This document shows positions 1-9,399 of a DNA stretch of 64,000 bases, in pieces; the stretch's first letter is position 1; each line of letters begins with the position of its first letter. This DNA comes from Temnothorax longispinosus. Lineage: Eukaryota; Arthropoda; Insecta; Hymenoptera; Formicidae. The stretch is from contig NC_092368.1 of assembly GCF_030848805.1 (NCBI RefSeq), positions 10,362,122 through 10,426,121 on the forward strand, given 5' to 3'. The notes beneath the pieces are model-generated. The model was not told the origin of the DNA. It saw only the letters and a list, made by a program, of their open reading frames with translations, and searched no databases. The translations under genes were made by a program, and so were the position numbers.

Positions 1-30
1 ACGAAAACGGAAGCAGTTAAGAAAACGCCC

Positions 31-876
31 GTGAGTACTGTCAGAAAGACAAAGACGCAGGAATCTAGCGAAGAGGCATCCTCCCGCAGCAGCAGCGAGG
101 AGGATGAGAAGCCCAAGAGAAGCAAAGCGCGCGCCGCCGAGACTTATCGAGTTGCACAGATAAGTAAGAAGCATGAGGAAGGACCGCTAGACTTAGTGAC
201 ACTGCCCGTGCAGGAGGCAGAGAAGGGGGAAATGGACCTGTTACTAGACTCAGGCGCAACCCTCACGTTAATAAAAGTAGGAAATTTAAAAGGAAAAACA
301 ATGGTAAAGGAAGAACGGTTAGCGTTAGTAGGCGTAACCGGACACCAAATTCATACGATTGGGAAAATAAACGCCACTGTGAACCTCAGAGATAAAAAGA
401 TTCGCCATACGATGTATGTGGTGAAAGATGACTTTCCAATCGAATACCAAGGCATCTTAGGAAACGATTTCCTCACCAAGCACAAAGCGGATATCTCAAA
501 CTCGAAAAAACGATTAAAAATCGGCTCGACTTCCTTTAAGCTACGACCTTTCCGCAAGGTAAGACTTCCGCCTCACAGCGAAACAATCGTGGAAGCCGTC
601 ACTGATCATAATCGTGTCGGCATAGTGAGAAGCGGCGAACCCGCCCCAGGAGTTTTTATCGGGCATTGCCTAGTGCAGCCCGTCGAATTTAAGTGTCCGA
701 TTAGCGTGTTGAATGTGACGGACAAGCCGGTGGAGATAATCACTCCGTATGTAACCCTAGAAGACTTGCCGCCGCCCGACACCGCGGACGTTCTCTCATT
801 ACGCGCGAGCGACGAGCGCGAGACCGTCGCCGAACGACAAAGAAAGTACGCGAGCAAGTACAGCTCGATCACTTGA
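31..876 (+). pseudogene. Errantivirus retropepsin region (gag-pol fragment)
   Basis: The 281-residue reading frame begins with a Lys/Ser/Glu-rich stretch, as expected of the end of gag. A retroviral-type aspartic protease follows: the catalytic DSGA motif sits near residues 72-75, and an ILGNDFL motif (the flap-distal hydrophobic-Gly element of retropepsins) near residue 142. Retropepsins act as dimers and cut the polyprotein. A homologous protease occurs on the other strand at 10789-11766 in copy B. The frame stops at 876, and the next frame (from 873) is env, with no reverse transcriptase between. The upstream gag lies outside the window or is lost. Confidence 0.85.
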
Positions 877-1852
877 ACGCCGAAGAGCGAGCAGCCGTAG
901 AACTAAGAGAAGCGACCTCACATATAGATAGAAGATTAAACTTCCCATTTAAAATACAAGCCGAAAACTGGAACTCTATCCAAAAATATCTAGATGTAAA
1001 CGCGTATTATGATAATTCGAACATATACACTATCCTAGCGTTCCCATTAATAGCGTATCCAATGTATGAAATAATAAAGATCACACCTGTACCAGTACAC
1101 AATAGCCACAACGTTTTCACCTTCCTAGAACCCTCTCACACCCTATTAGGGATAAATCGAGAAAATCACAACTATGTAATATTAAAGGAAACGATTTAAA
1201 TAAATGTACACAAGAAAATACTAAGTTCACCTGCGCTCAGAACCTCCCTGTCTATTTTATAACGGCGAATGCACCGACCGAAATACAGCTCTTTGTAAAA
1301 AACGTCTACACATATAGAAAATCGTAAGCAACGTCACATTATATCAAATGCAACATTCTGGATTGCAGTATCCGAGCCTCAGACATGGTTGATTTTCCAC
1401 CCCAAAGACAATTGACATAGTAATTCAATGTAACGAATTGCCGGAAATTAAAATAAAAATAGAGAAAACCGGAAAAATAACATTACGCGACAGTTGTAAA
1501 CTAACTACACCAGATATATATTTAGAGACAACAAATCGAGTTTACAATAAATATGTAAAAATGTATTTACCAGAGTTTAATATAACAGACATCATAGAAA
1601 AAAGTATAACGGTAAATAATAAAATAGAATCTGATAAAGAAATAAAACTGGAACCAATAATCAAAGATCCACAGAATTAATGAAAATAAGTTTAAGTTTA
1701 GAAGAAATCCAAAAGGAGATGGAAAATAACCAACCCAGCATAATCACGAATAAAAATATTATATATTCCATAGGCTCCACGGTCACAATTGTAATAGTAA
1801 TAAGTATCATAGCCGTAATCATTTATGTAATAAAAAAAAAGAAGGGCCATTA
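873..1852 (+). pseudogene. Errantivirus env C-terminal part, fragmented
   Basis: Three stretches (873-1199, 1438-1680 and 1760-1852) look like parts of an insect errantivirus envelope protein, the family related to baculovirus F proteins. The first matches the env segment of copy B at 4255-4542 (shared NAYYDN and PxYEI motifs). The last is a single hydrophobic membrane-spanning segment followed by a run of lysines, as expected for a C-terminal membrane anchor. Stops and frame changes separate the pieces and the N-terminal half is absent, so no functional envelope is encoded. The family assignment is by motif recall; the breaks are seen directly. Confidence 0.7.
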
Positions 1853-1977
1853 AAACTTTGTAACAAAAAAAATATAAAAAAAACAATCATGTAAAAATAG
1901 CACATAGAAAATCAGATTGTAACCTCTCAGGGAAAAAGAAGACGCATAAATAAACGAAAAACTGCGTTTTTCTTTTT

Positions 1978-1992
1978 CCGCAGGGGGAAGGG
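1978..1992 (+). other. Polypurine tract of copy A
   Basis: A G/A-rich run directly abuts the TGTTGTG start of the LTR at 1993. Its position is that of the plus-strand primer of an LTR retroelement and fixes the following repeat as the 3' LTR. Confidence 0.75.
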
Positions 1993-2414
1993 TGTTGTGA
2001 GCGCACAACGCCCTTGGCAACCGAGTTGCCAAGCGTTAAAGAAACTCGACCCCAGCGACGAAACGTAGAGAGCAAGGTCCATCCACGAGGACCAATATCG
2101 CTGACGCGAAGGTCAGCGCCGAGCGCTGACCATAGAGGTTATGCTACCGCGGGCGATCCCGAGGTAGCACCCGGAAACCGATGTAAGACCGCCGAATCGA
2201 ACAATCAGGCAGTCGGTCTGAAACCATCAAGCTGTCGCGTCGAGTCACCTGCGAGTTATCTATAAACGAAACGCGAAGTGGAATGTAATAAGGACACTCG
2301 TGTAAGGCAACTCAATTTATTAAAGTGGTTCAATATAACGCCTTCCTTCATCCTTCATATCGCGAACGGAGCCCGATCCCTTTTAGCCGACAAAACGGCT
2401 AACAATTGAGTCAA
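1993..2414 (+). repeat. 3' LTR of errantivirus copy A, cut by gap
   Basis: The repeat starts TGTTGTGAGCGCACAACG and shares the GGCAACxxxGAGTTGCC inverted-repeat motif and overall layout with the complete solo LTR at 53472-53945 (474 bp). The end (expected GCACAACA) would fall in the N gap. Confidence 0.8.
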
Positions 2415-2914
2415 NNNNNNNNNNNNNNNNNNNNNNNNNNNNNNNNNNNNNNNNNNNNNNNNNNNNNNNNNNNNNNNNNNNNNNNNNNNNNNNNNNNNNN
2501 NNNNNNNNNNNNNNNNNNNNNNNNNNNNNNNNNNNNNNNNNNNNNNNNNNNNNNNNNNNNNNNNNNNNNNNNNNNNNNNNNNNNNNNNNNNNNNNNNNNN
2601 NNNNNNNNNNNNNNNNNNNNNNNNNNNNNNNNNNNNNNNNNNNNNNNNNNNNNNNNNNNNNNNNNNNNNNNNNNNNNNNNNNNNNNNNNNNNNNNNNNNN
2701 NNNNNNNNNNNNNNNNNNNNNNNNNNNNNNNNNNNNNNNNNNNNNNNNNNNNNNNNNNNNNNNNNNNNNNNNNNNNNNNNNNNNNNNNNNNNNNNNNNNN
2801 NNNNNNNNNNNNNNNNNNNNNNNNNNNNNNNNNNNNNNNNNNNNNNNNNNNNNNNNNNNNNNNNNNNNNNNNNNNNNNNNNNNNNNNNNNNNNNNNNNNN
2901 NNNNNNNNNNNNNN
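2415..2914. other. Assembly gap, 500 N
   Basis: Exactly 500 unknown bases, a standard scaffold gap. It separates an errantivirus LTR from 28S rDNA, two repeats that often break assemblies, so the joining of the two sides is uncertain. Confidence 0.99.
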
Positions 2915-2954
2915 CTCGCGGGTGTTGACGCAATGTGATTTCTGCCCAGTGCTT

Positions 2955-2999
<45 letters not shown>

Positions 3000-3023
3000 A
3001 GAGTAACTATGACTCTTTTAAGG
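2915..3023 (+). rRNA. 28S rRNA fragment, upstream of R2 site
   Basis: The stretch reads as conserved eukaryotic large-subunit rRNA (GTGTTGACGCAATGTGATTT, GGGTAAACGGCG, AACTATGACTCT) and ends exactly at TTAAGG, the R2 cleavage position. It carries several changes from the canonical sequence, for example GGCGAGAG for GGCGGGAG and CTTTTAAGG for CTCTTAAGG. This suggests a degenerate copy outside the functional rDNA array. The left end is lost in the gap. Confidence 0.9.
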
Positions 3024-3634
3024 CGATGCTGCAGATTAAAAACTCTTGGCACTAGCTCACTGATGTAATTTTATACATAAACGACGGTCTGGGACCTGAT
3101 CCACCCAATATTTTACTTATTTATTTATTTATTCGGGAGCATTCTACACTCCCGATTTTAATCTATGCCGGCACTTTTGCCGTAAACATCAGTGATGCGA
3201 GTCGCTCGGATGGGCACTGAGCGGCGGCAGAGCCGTGTGACCGAACCGCCCCGGCACACGGGCGGACGCCTCCACGTGGCTCCCCGCGGTAACGGCAACA
3301 CACTAAGCCGGCCAAGTTCCGTTTCCCCAAGTAGGGGACTCTGCTTAAATAATTTTTCCAGCCCGTACGCAGGAATCCCGCGGCAGATCAGTCAGATGGG
3401 TTTCCCTTCTGCGGGAGAACTTGCCAAGAGTGCTAGATAGGCCAGTTACTATAAGATAGGTGATAATAAAGAACGAAAGTTATGCTGGATCTCGTATCCT
3501 TGTTATTGGGTAACCCGTTGCGCAGATGAGCGATCCAATAGTCAACCTGCAGGGTCGCTCGAGCCGGGACCCGTTGTTATCAGGAACCGCACTGCCCCAA
3601 AGCGGTAAGACGCGCCAAAAGGACGTGATGCAAA
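3024..3634 (+). mobile_element. R2-site insertion, short and ORF-less
   Basis: A 611-bp insertion lies between TTAAGG and TAGCC of 28S rRNA, the exact target of R2 non-LTR retrotransposons. No reverse transcriptase is encoded (an R2 protein is about 1000 residues), so this is a short internally deleted or 5'-truncated element. The 3' junction ends in CAAA, like the short A tail of R2. A T-rich TTTATTTATT run near 3115 and a GC-rich, structured block at 3220-3320 lie inside. Naming it R2 rests on the insertion site and is an inference. Confidence 0.75.
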
Positions 3635-3692
<58 letters not shown>

Positions 3693-3727
3693 ACTGTCCC
3701 TATCTACTATCTAGCAAAACCACTGCC

Positions 3728-3729
<2 letters not shown>
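3635..3729 (+). rRNA. 28S rRNA fragment, downstream of R2 site
   Basis: The sequence continues the 28S rRNA immediately after the R2 site (TAGCCAAATGCCTCGTCATC, then the GATTAACGAGATTCCCACTG region) and ends abruptly in a dinucleotide repeat after CCACTGCCAA. Only about 95 bp remain, and CTAGCAAAACC differs from the canonical CTAGCGAAACC. It is a dispersed rDNA scrap rather than an intact gene. Confidence 0.9.

Positions 3730-3772
<43 letters not shown>
3729..3772 (+). repeat. (AC)n-(GC)n microsatellite
   Basis: An AC dinucleotide run passes into a GC run, directly between the 28S scrap and a retroelement primer site. Confidence 0.95.
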
Positions 3773-3773
3773 T

Positions 3774-3990
3774 ATTCCGGACGAGCCCCCAAAAAGTGTT
3801 ACGCTCCGTTTGCTCTACGAGTCGCGCGCACTCGCGAACGCGTCCGCGTACTCCCGGAATCGCGGAAATAACCACACTTGTTATACAAATAAGAACTCGG
3901 GTTTATTCAGGCTCAAAACGGGAATACAAGAAAGAGTTTGGAGAACAGGTTCGAGCGGTTCCAATCTCCAGATCAATCTGACAGGCGGTG
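3774..3990 (-). repeat. Ty3/gypsy LTR fragment with tRNA-Pro PBS
   Basis: On the minus strand an LTR end (start TGTTACGCTCC in + coordinates, 3797) is followed after a short spacer by an 18-nt primer binding site at 3774-3791. The site matches the tRNA-Pro-type PBS of the element at 40423-46158 except for one base. The rest of that element is missing and the LTR is cut near 3990, where copy B env sequence begins. Confidence 0.65.
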
Positions 3991-4440
3991 ATTAATTAAT
4001 AATTCCATATGTGTCCCGTTGTCAAGGGACGCGCTTCGGCTTGACGCTTCTGCGGAGCGAAGTCAAATTCAGCCCACAAGTAACGGGTGTCTCGGCACGG
4101 GCGCAACAATATATTTGCACCTTGCATGGTGCGTGCGCTGTTACAAAATATAAGGGATAGTTTATTTCACATATAAATTTCGTGTTGGTGTGCGTACATT
4201 TGTCTAAATCACTCTCTTTTAGCGTTAGGTAATTTCGGTTTTTTTTATCAATAGCTAAAAGGGATACGTGGTTTTGGGAATTACAAATATATTTTTATTG
4301 ACGTACACCGGCAGGTGGGTTATGCGTACAATTTCGTAATTGGGGTATGTAACAATCGGTAAGGTTAGGATCGTGTAAACGTTAGGATTATCATAATATG
4401 CGTTTATTTCTATAAAATTTTGGATGGGTGTTCCAATTTT

Positions 4441-6157
4441 TAGATTTAGATTTTTTAGATTTAGAAATGTTACTTTATTACCCCAAGGGGCCTGAAAGGC
4501 GTTTTGTAGGGACATACCCAACCCTGAACATTTATACATCAAAATACTTCGGAAACTTATACATCACATACAGGAAGATGAACAAATGGCGTTTTACAGG
4601 GACGTACCCAACCCTTTACATCAATCTTAGTTCTTCTTGTGGTCCTCTTCCTCGTCTGTGTTCATTAGCAGCTTCTCCTCCATTTTCTTCGCGATCTCGT
4701 CGTTCGTGCTCCTTTTCAGTCTCCCGCCTTCCTCCTCTCTTCCTTCCTTTCTCCCCTCTCTCTCCATCCTTTCTCTTATCCTCATCTCTACTGTCTTGTC
4801 TTCATCCATCCTGACTCTACACCTGGTCCCTTCCTTTCTTCTCGCCTCTAAAACTCTCCATTTATCCTCCTCGCTTCCCATCTTAACCAACACCGTCATC
4901 CAATCCCCCCTCTGCCCTATTACGCTCACTTCTTTTACCTCTACCCTTACCTTTAATCCTTCTGCAAATAGCTACTTTACCTTCTCCCAATTCGTTCCCT
5001 TTCCAATCCATCTCTCTCTCTATCCTTATGATTACATTCTTCTTCTTTTGCTCATCCTCGTTCCTCTCGTAATCCTCTGCCCACCACTTCTTCACCTCAG
5101 ACTTACCCCTACTCTCCTCACTATCATCTCTCTTTCTTTTCCCCGCGCTCCGCTCCAACCTATCTACCTTTCTTTTCAAATTTTTATCTTTTCTCTCTAA
5201 TCCTTTATTTCCTCGTCTTTTCTTTTAATACTCTCCTTGATCTCTCTCATTATTTCCCATATCTGGTCCTTCACCATTCTTTCCATCACCTTCTTCTCCA
5301 TTGTAAATTTTCCTCTGAATTCCATCTTTTCCAGGTTATCTGTAACATTCACAAATTACTCTCCTCTCCCTTACTCTGTTTTCCTTTCACGCTCCTTTCT
5401 CTTTCTCTGATCTATCGTGCTTACCTCTTTCACCTCTACCTTTACCTTTATACCTCCCGGAACAATTTTTCAATTCTCACCGCTTACTTTCTACTGCCGT
5501 TCGCTTCTTCTCACGTCTCACCTTCTCTACAGCCATCACGTGCTTTCATTTTCTGTTCACCTCGCTCTATCGATTCCTTCCTTTGATCCCTCGATTATCC
5601 CGCTTGCCCGCTGATACATGTTGCGACGCGCGCGTTGCGCATCCGCCTCACTCCTTTCTGCCGCTCACGTCTCTTGTGCCATCTCCTTGCCTCCCTCGCC
5701 AGGGCCTGCCAACCTGTCTCTTTGCAATTCCTCTCCGTCGATACATCGATTTTCCACCTTACCGACTCTCTTATATCCGCTCCTACATCCTACATCTTTC
5801 TCATATACGCTCCTCCGCGCCTTCACCTCAATCGCCGCATCCGCCTGCTCTTCCCCGCATTCCTCTCCTGTCCCTTCACCTCTTTTTCTTCTCATCCTAA
5901 TGCCTGCTCCCTTCCTTACATCTGTTCTCCGTCAGCCATAACCTCTTTCTTCGGGCTCCTTTTCTCCGACCGTTTTCTCTTGTCCTGCTCCACCTCTTTT
6001 CTCACCTCCATTTCCTCCACCTCCTTTTCACCTTCTTCATGCCTTCCACTACTCCTCCTCCATCCTTCTCCCTCCTATCACTCCTTTCCAGACACTCTGC
6101 TCTCCTCCTTATCTAATCGACCTATTTCCCCGCCGCGGGCTCACTCGCCCTCTTCGA
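4441..6157 (-). mobile_element. LINE with ORF1 and no visible ORF2
   Basis: The element is flanked by a 13-bp target-site duplication, GTGTTCCAATTTT, at 4428-4440 and 6158-6170, which is diagnostic of target-primed reverse transcription. Its 3' end (left, minus strand) carries a short (AAATCT)-type repeat tail. Coding sequence resembles LINE ORF1 only; the roughly 3-kb endonuclease/RT frame is missing. About 130 bp near the 3' end contain a duplicated motif around TACCCAACCCT. It sits in env of copy B and is therefore younger than that copy. Confidence 0.8.
4627..5340 (-). pseudogene. LINE ORF1-like nucleic-acid-binding protein
   Basis: Two overlapping minus-strand frames (5179-4883 and 4929-4627) are extremely rich in Glu, Lys and Arg. 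They contain a coiled-coil-like start (KRKVDRLERS), a NVIIR strand, an RRIKGKGRGK basic stretch and a LVKMGSEEDKWRVLEARRKE segment ending in a DKT motif. That order (coiled coil, RRM-like domain, C-terminal domain) is typical of L1-type ORF1 proteins, which bind the element's RNA. A frameshift near 4900 breaks it. The complementary strand is a pyrimidine tract that gives many spurious Ser/Leu/Pro reading frames. Confidence 0.6.
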
Positions 6158-7129
6158 GTGTTCCAATTTTCCATTTGTAATTTAAAAGGAAAGTGTAATC
6201 CTCGGGATAGGTGGAAAGTCGCTTTTTTTAATTCCGCTACAATAGTTTCAAGGGGTAGTAATCGCACGAGTATTATACCGCTTTTTGTGTAGGTAAGATA
6301 TTCCAGGATATCCTCTATGTCGCTTACTAAGTTAACTGTTATTGCGGTTATCACTAAAAAATGCTCGTCTATTTCTTCGCGGCGTATTAGTTTCGATACT
6401 CGTTGTTGTACCCGTCTCGTGACGTTCGCTAATAAATTTTCGTTGTTGCTTATCGATTGTTCTAGTGCCTCTATGTGTCCTAGCGTTTATAATTTTAATT
6501 TGATGCTTCGCCGCATGCTGTATTGTATTCTGCTGTTTTTATATTCGGGCGTCGTCGGCGTCCATCGTTCCAAATAAAGTTTTAATTATTGTGCCTACTG
6601 CGTCTATTCGTCCGCGTCGATTCGTCGTTACTTTATATATGGTCTGTAATCGTAACAGTAGCTGAGTCAGTTTTGCATTACTTCCTTCTACTATGCGAAG
6701 GATATTGTTACACGTTTCTTGGTTATCGTTATATAAGTTATTGCATAGTTCTTTGGTCTGTCCGAGGTTTGAAGTTGGTGATATCTTACTCCAAATCCCG
6801 CGAAGTCAATTCTGATAGCTAATTTCCACGTTGCTATCTTTAGTTGCAGGGTTCCGATTTTCTCGAAGTAGATTCCAGGTTCGTCGCTAAACGGTGTTAC
6901 TTCGTACTGTGGTATCGATTCAGGTATCGATTCTCCTGCGAGGTGTAGGGTGATGATAGTTGTCCTGTAACAGGAATACTTTCTTGGGATTTTTTATTTC
7001 ATCTTTTTTTTTGCTGACAGCGGCTGTCAGCGAATCGCTACTCTCATAATTTCTCTGACAATTTCTTGCTTTAGTCTGCTTCTATCCTTTGAGCAGAGTG
7101 CATTTTTTATTGTTAATTCTGTTACACGA

Positions 7130-7385
7130 TGCCCGATGCGTTCAAACTACCCGATCTCGAGTTCGAGTTTGGCGAGGAGCACGCACAAATAGACGAACTG
7201 CCGCCGCCTCGTTCATAGGAATACGATGAGAATGCTCCGAGATACTGGAATTGGTATGATTATTTTATGCACCGGCTGGGACGGCGCATACGCGCTTTTC
7301 AAAAGGCTCTTCGACAACAGGCAGTCCAGGGAATCGGTCGTGGGCACGGGGCTCTTAGGCTCCAGTATGGTAAAGTTGTCTTATC
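7130..7385 (+). other. Short acidic/basic reading frame, unrecognised
   Basis: A frame starts at ATG 7130 with an acidic stretch (MPDAFKLPDLEFEFGEE). It is broken by one TAG at about 7217 and continues with an aromatic/basic segment (YWNWYDYFMHRLGRRI) up to a possible splice donor. It lies between env and integrase of copy B on the opposite strand and belongs to neither. I do not recognise it; it may be a scrap of another insertion. Confidence 0.2.
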
Positions 7386-7400
7386 TATTTTTTGTTTGTT

Positions 7401-8265
7401 TATACAGAGAGAAAAATCCAGGCTTTTTCCGATTAAAATAATTGGATAATCCATCCGAAAATTAACAAACAAATGTTTCCGATCTTTTAAATCGGAAAAA
7501 AACCCGATCAGACCGAAGTGATATCCGACCAAAGTTATCTGATCCAAAAATTGAAAAACATGCGGTCCAAAAATTCCGTTTGTTAATTTATAGACGGTTG
7601 ATCGGGTTGATTTAAATATATCTTATCCGATTATATTTTAACCCGAATATGGCTGATGACAAAAAACGAGACGTCTGTTGTAGTTGTGGATGTAAAAAGC
7701 AAGGCAGAGAAAAACGTATGTTATTATAGGCTGTGGCGATCAGCTGTCCGCCACGAGCAAACTTGAGAACGCTGGAGAAACCCTGCCGAGCTGCCCTAGA
7801 TATAAGAGTCGATAGTGAATCTTAATTATGCGAGAGGATACCGGCGATGCGCTGCGTAGCAGGCGCGAGCCGAACCCTCTCGCCGCGCAAGCCCGCGTTG
7901 CCGCCCGCGCCGCACGCCTTCCGTCGTACAGCCCACGTTGTAATCGGATAAAATTTTCAGCTCACTGACATTGTCGGATAACTTTTCATTAAATGTCACT
8001 CAATTTCATGAGATGTTAAACTTTGTCGGATAAAATAGTTTGTTTTTTTTTTCGGTGAAATCAATGTTCGATATTAATCCGACAAAATTTGAACCACCAA
8101 ATAAACGGCGACTCATTTTCTATTCACATATCGGAAATTACATTTCATTGGATAAAGGCATGTATTACTTCATCGGACAGCTCCAAATCCGTTTGAAATA
8201 GATCAGATAGAGTTAAACACTTTTTTTTTCGATTAAAGTTGCTGGACATTTTTCTCAGTGTACTA
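7401..8265. mobile_element. Word-rich MITE (ATCGGATAA repeats) in copy B
   Basis: The stretch is bounded by related inverted ends (GAGAAAAATCCAGG at left; reverse complement CTGAGAAAAATGTCCAGC at right). Many scattered copies of short words such as TCCGAT, ATCGGATAA and GATCGGAT in both orientations fill it. It lies just after the integrase C-terminus of copy B. The part near 7740-7930 is more GC-rich and may be yet another insertion. No transposase is visible. The layout resembles the AGATCTGAT-rich element at 30806-32237. Confidence 0.55.
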
Positions 8266-9260
8266 TTACTCTGCTTTATTTTTCTATAAACACTCTTAAA
8301 CGATTGGCGTGGACACGTAACGTTTTTCGTTTTATTTTAATGGTATAGTTCACGTCGCTATGTTTCTTAAGAATCACGTACGGTCCGATCCATTAAGACT
8401 CGAGTTTTTTTTATCGTCCGCGTCGCACTGTCTTCGTCGTGTAATAGTACTTTGTCGCCTACCCTAAACGTTTCCTTGTTAAATTTTTTATCGAACTGTT
8501 GTTTCGCTTTCGCCTTTTCAGGCTTGGTATGCTTTCTCGCGACTTGATTTGTTGTGCGTATTCGTTCTCGCAGTTCCCGCGCGTAATCCTCGTATGAGTA
8601 CGTCAATTTTGGAGGCTTCGTTAATGCTGTCGGTAGGTTAGCCCAATGTCCATAAACAAATTCAAACGGCGTGAACCCTGTCGTATGAGGCGTTGTATTA
8701 TAAGTAAACATTGCGTAGGGTAACCATTCATCCCAATCGGTTTGGTCCTCGTTTATGTAGTGCCTCAAATATTCTGGTAAGGTGCGATGCAATCTTTCTA
8801 ACGCTCCGTTACTTTTGGAGTGGTACGCTGTCGTCTAAACCTTTTTGATTTTTAATAATTTGCACATGTTTTTGAACATTTTACTCGTGAAATTTGTGTC
8901 TTGATCCGTGAGTATTTTCTCCGGTATTCCGTGTTCCAATACTACCTTCGTGACGAAAGCTTTGGCGACTGTAGTGGCTTTCAGGTTTTCTACGGGTATT
9001 GTCTTGCTGAATTTCGTTAGGCTGTCTTGGAAGGTGAGAATGTGTTTATTCCCGCTATTCGTAATAGTTAACGGGTCTACAATATCGAGCGCGCATTTCT
9101 CGAATGGTCGCTCTGGAGTATCTGTAATAATTAACGGCATTTTCGTTTTTCCGCTCAGTTTATTTTTCTGGCAGTACTCACATTTACTTATGTATGCTTC
9201 TATATCTTTCGCTATCCCGCTCCAGTTGTGCTGTAACCGGATCCGGTTCAATGTACGTGT
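8260..9260 (-). pseudogene. Errantivirus integrase
   Basis: Minus-strand frames 9251-8835 and 8792-8367, plus a frameshifted tail to about 8260, encode a retroviral integrase. An N-terminal zinc-binding CEYCQKNK motif is followed by the catalytic core: D in the CALDIVDPLT strand and D in TDQDTNFTS. A conserved WDEWLPYAMFTYNT segment and a C-terminal DNA-binding region come next. Stops near 8830 and 8370 break the frame. Integrase would insert the cDNA into host DNA. It lies directly before the word-rich MITE. Confidence 0.85.
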
Positions 9261-9399
9261 GACTTCTTGGTGTCCTCCTGTAGGTCATGATACTCATAAA
9301 GTATCTGCTGCTTTTCTTCTTCCATATATTTCCTCGAAGTGTCATCTTTTTGCTGCGTAACATGTATAGCTGATGCCTCCGCTATCGGATTTCGGCTTA

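Larger units (their letters stand above)
1..2414 (+). mobile_element. Errantivirus copy A, 3' part with internal deletion
   Basis: This is the 3' part of an insect endogenous retrovirus-like Ty3/gypsy element. In order it holds an aspartic protease region (31-876), env C-terminal fragments (873-1852), a polypurine tract and an LTR that starts at 1993 and runs into the sequence gap. The polymerase and the first part of env that copy B keeps between protease and this env segment are missing, so the copy is internally deleted and defective. Its LTR start matches the LTRs at 14649-15116, 21855-22330, 48881-49211 and 53472-53945. Confidence 0.85.
3994..6990 (-). pseudogene. Errantivirus env, broken and split by a LINE
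   Basis: On the minus strand, sequence from about 6990 down to 6158 and from 4440 down to about 3994 encodes fragments of an F-protein-like insect retroviral envelope. Visible pieces are an N-terminal region with a YEVTPF-type motif, a long helical heptad-like segment near 6350-6480, and the NAYYDN segment shared with copy A. A 1.7-kb LINE interrupts it, and stops plus frameshifts occur on both sides. The membrane-anchor end present in copy A is not found here. No functional product is possible. Confidence 0.7.

Noticed and set aside
2355..3052. Frames made mostly of X
   Set aside because: They cross a 500-N gap.
4428..6180. Several long Ser/Leu/Pro-rich frames on the + strand
   Set aside because: They are the complement of the purine-rich LINE ORF1 and have no domain.
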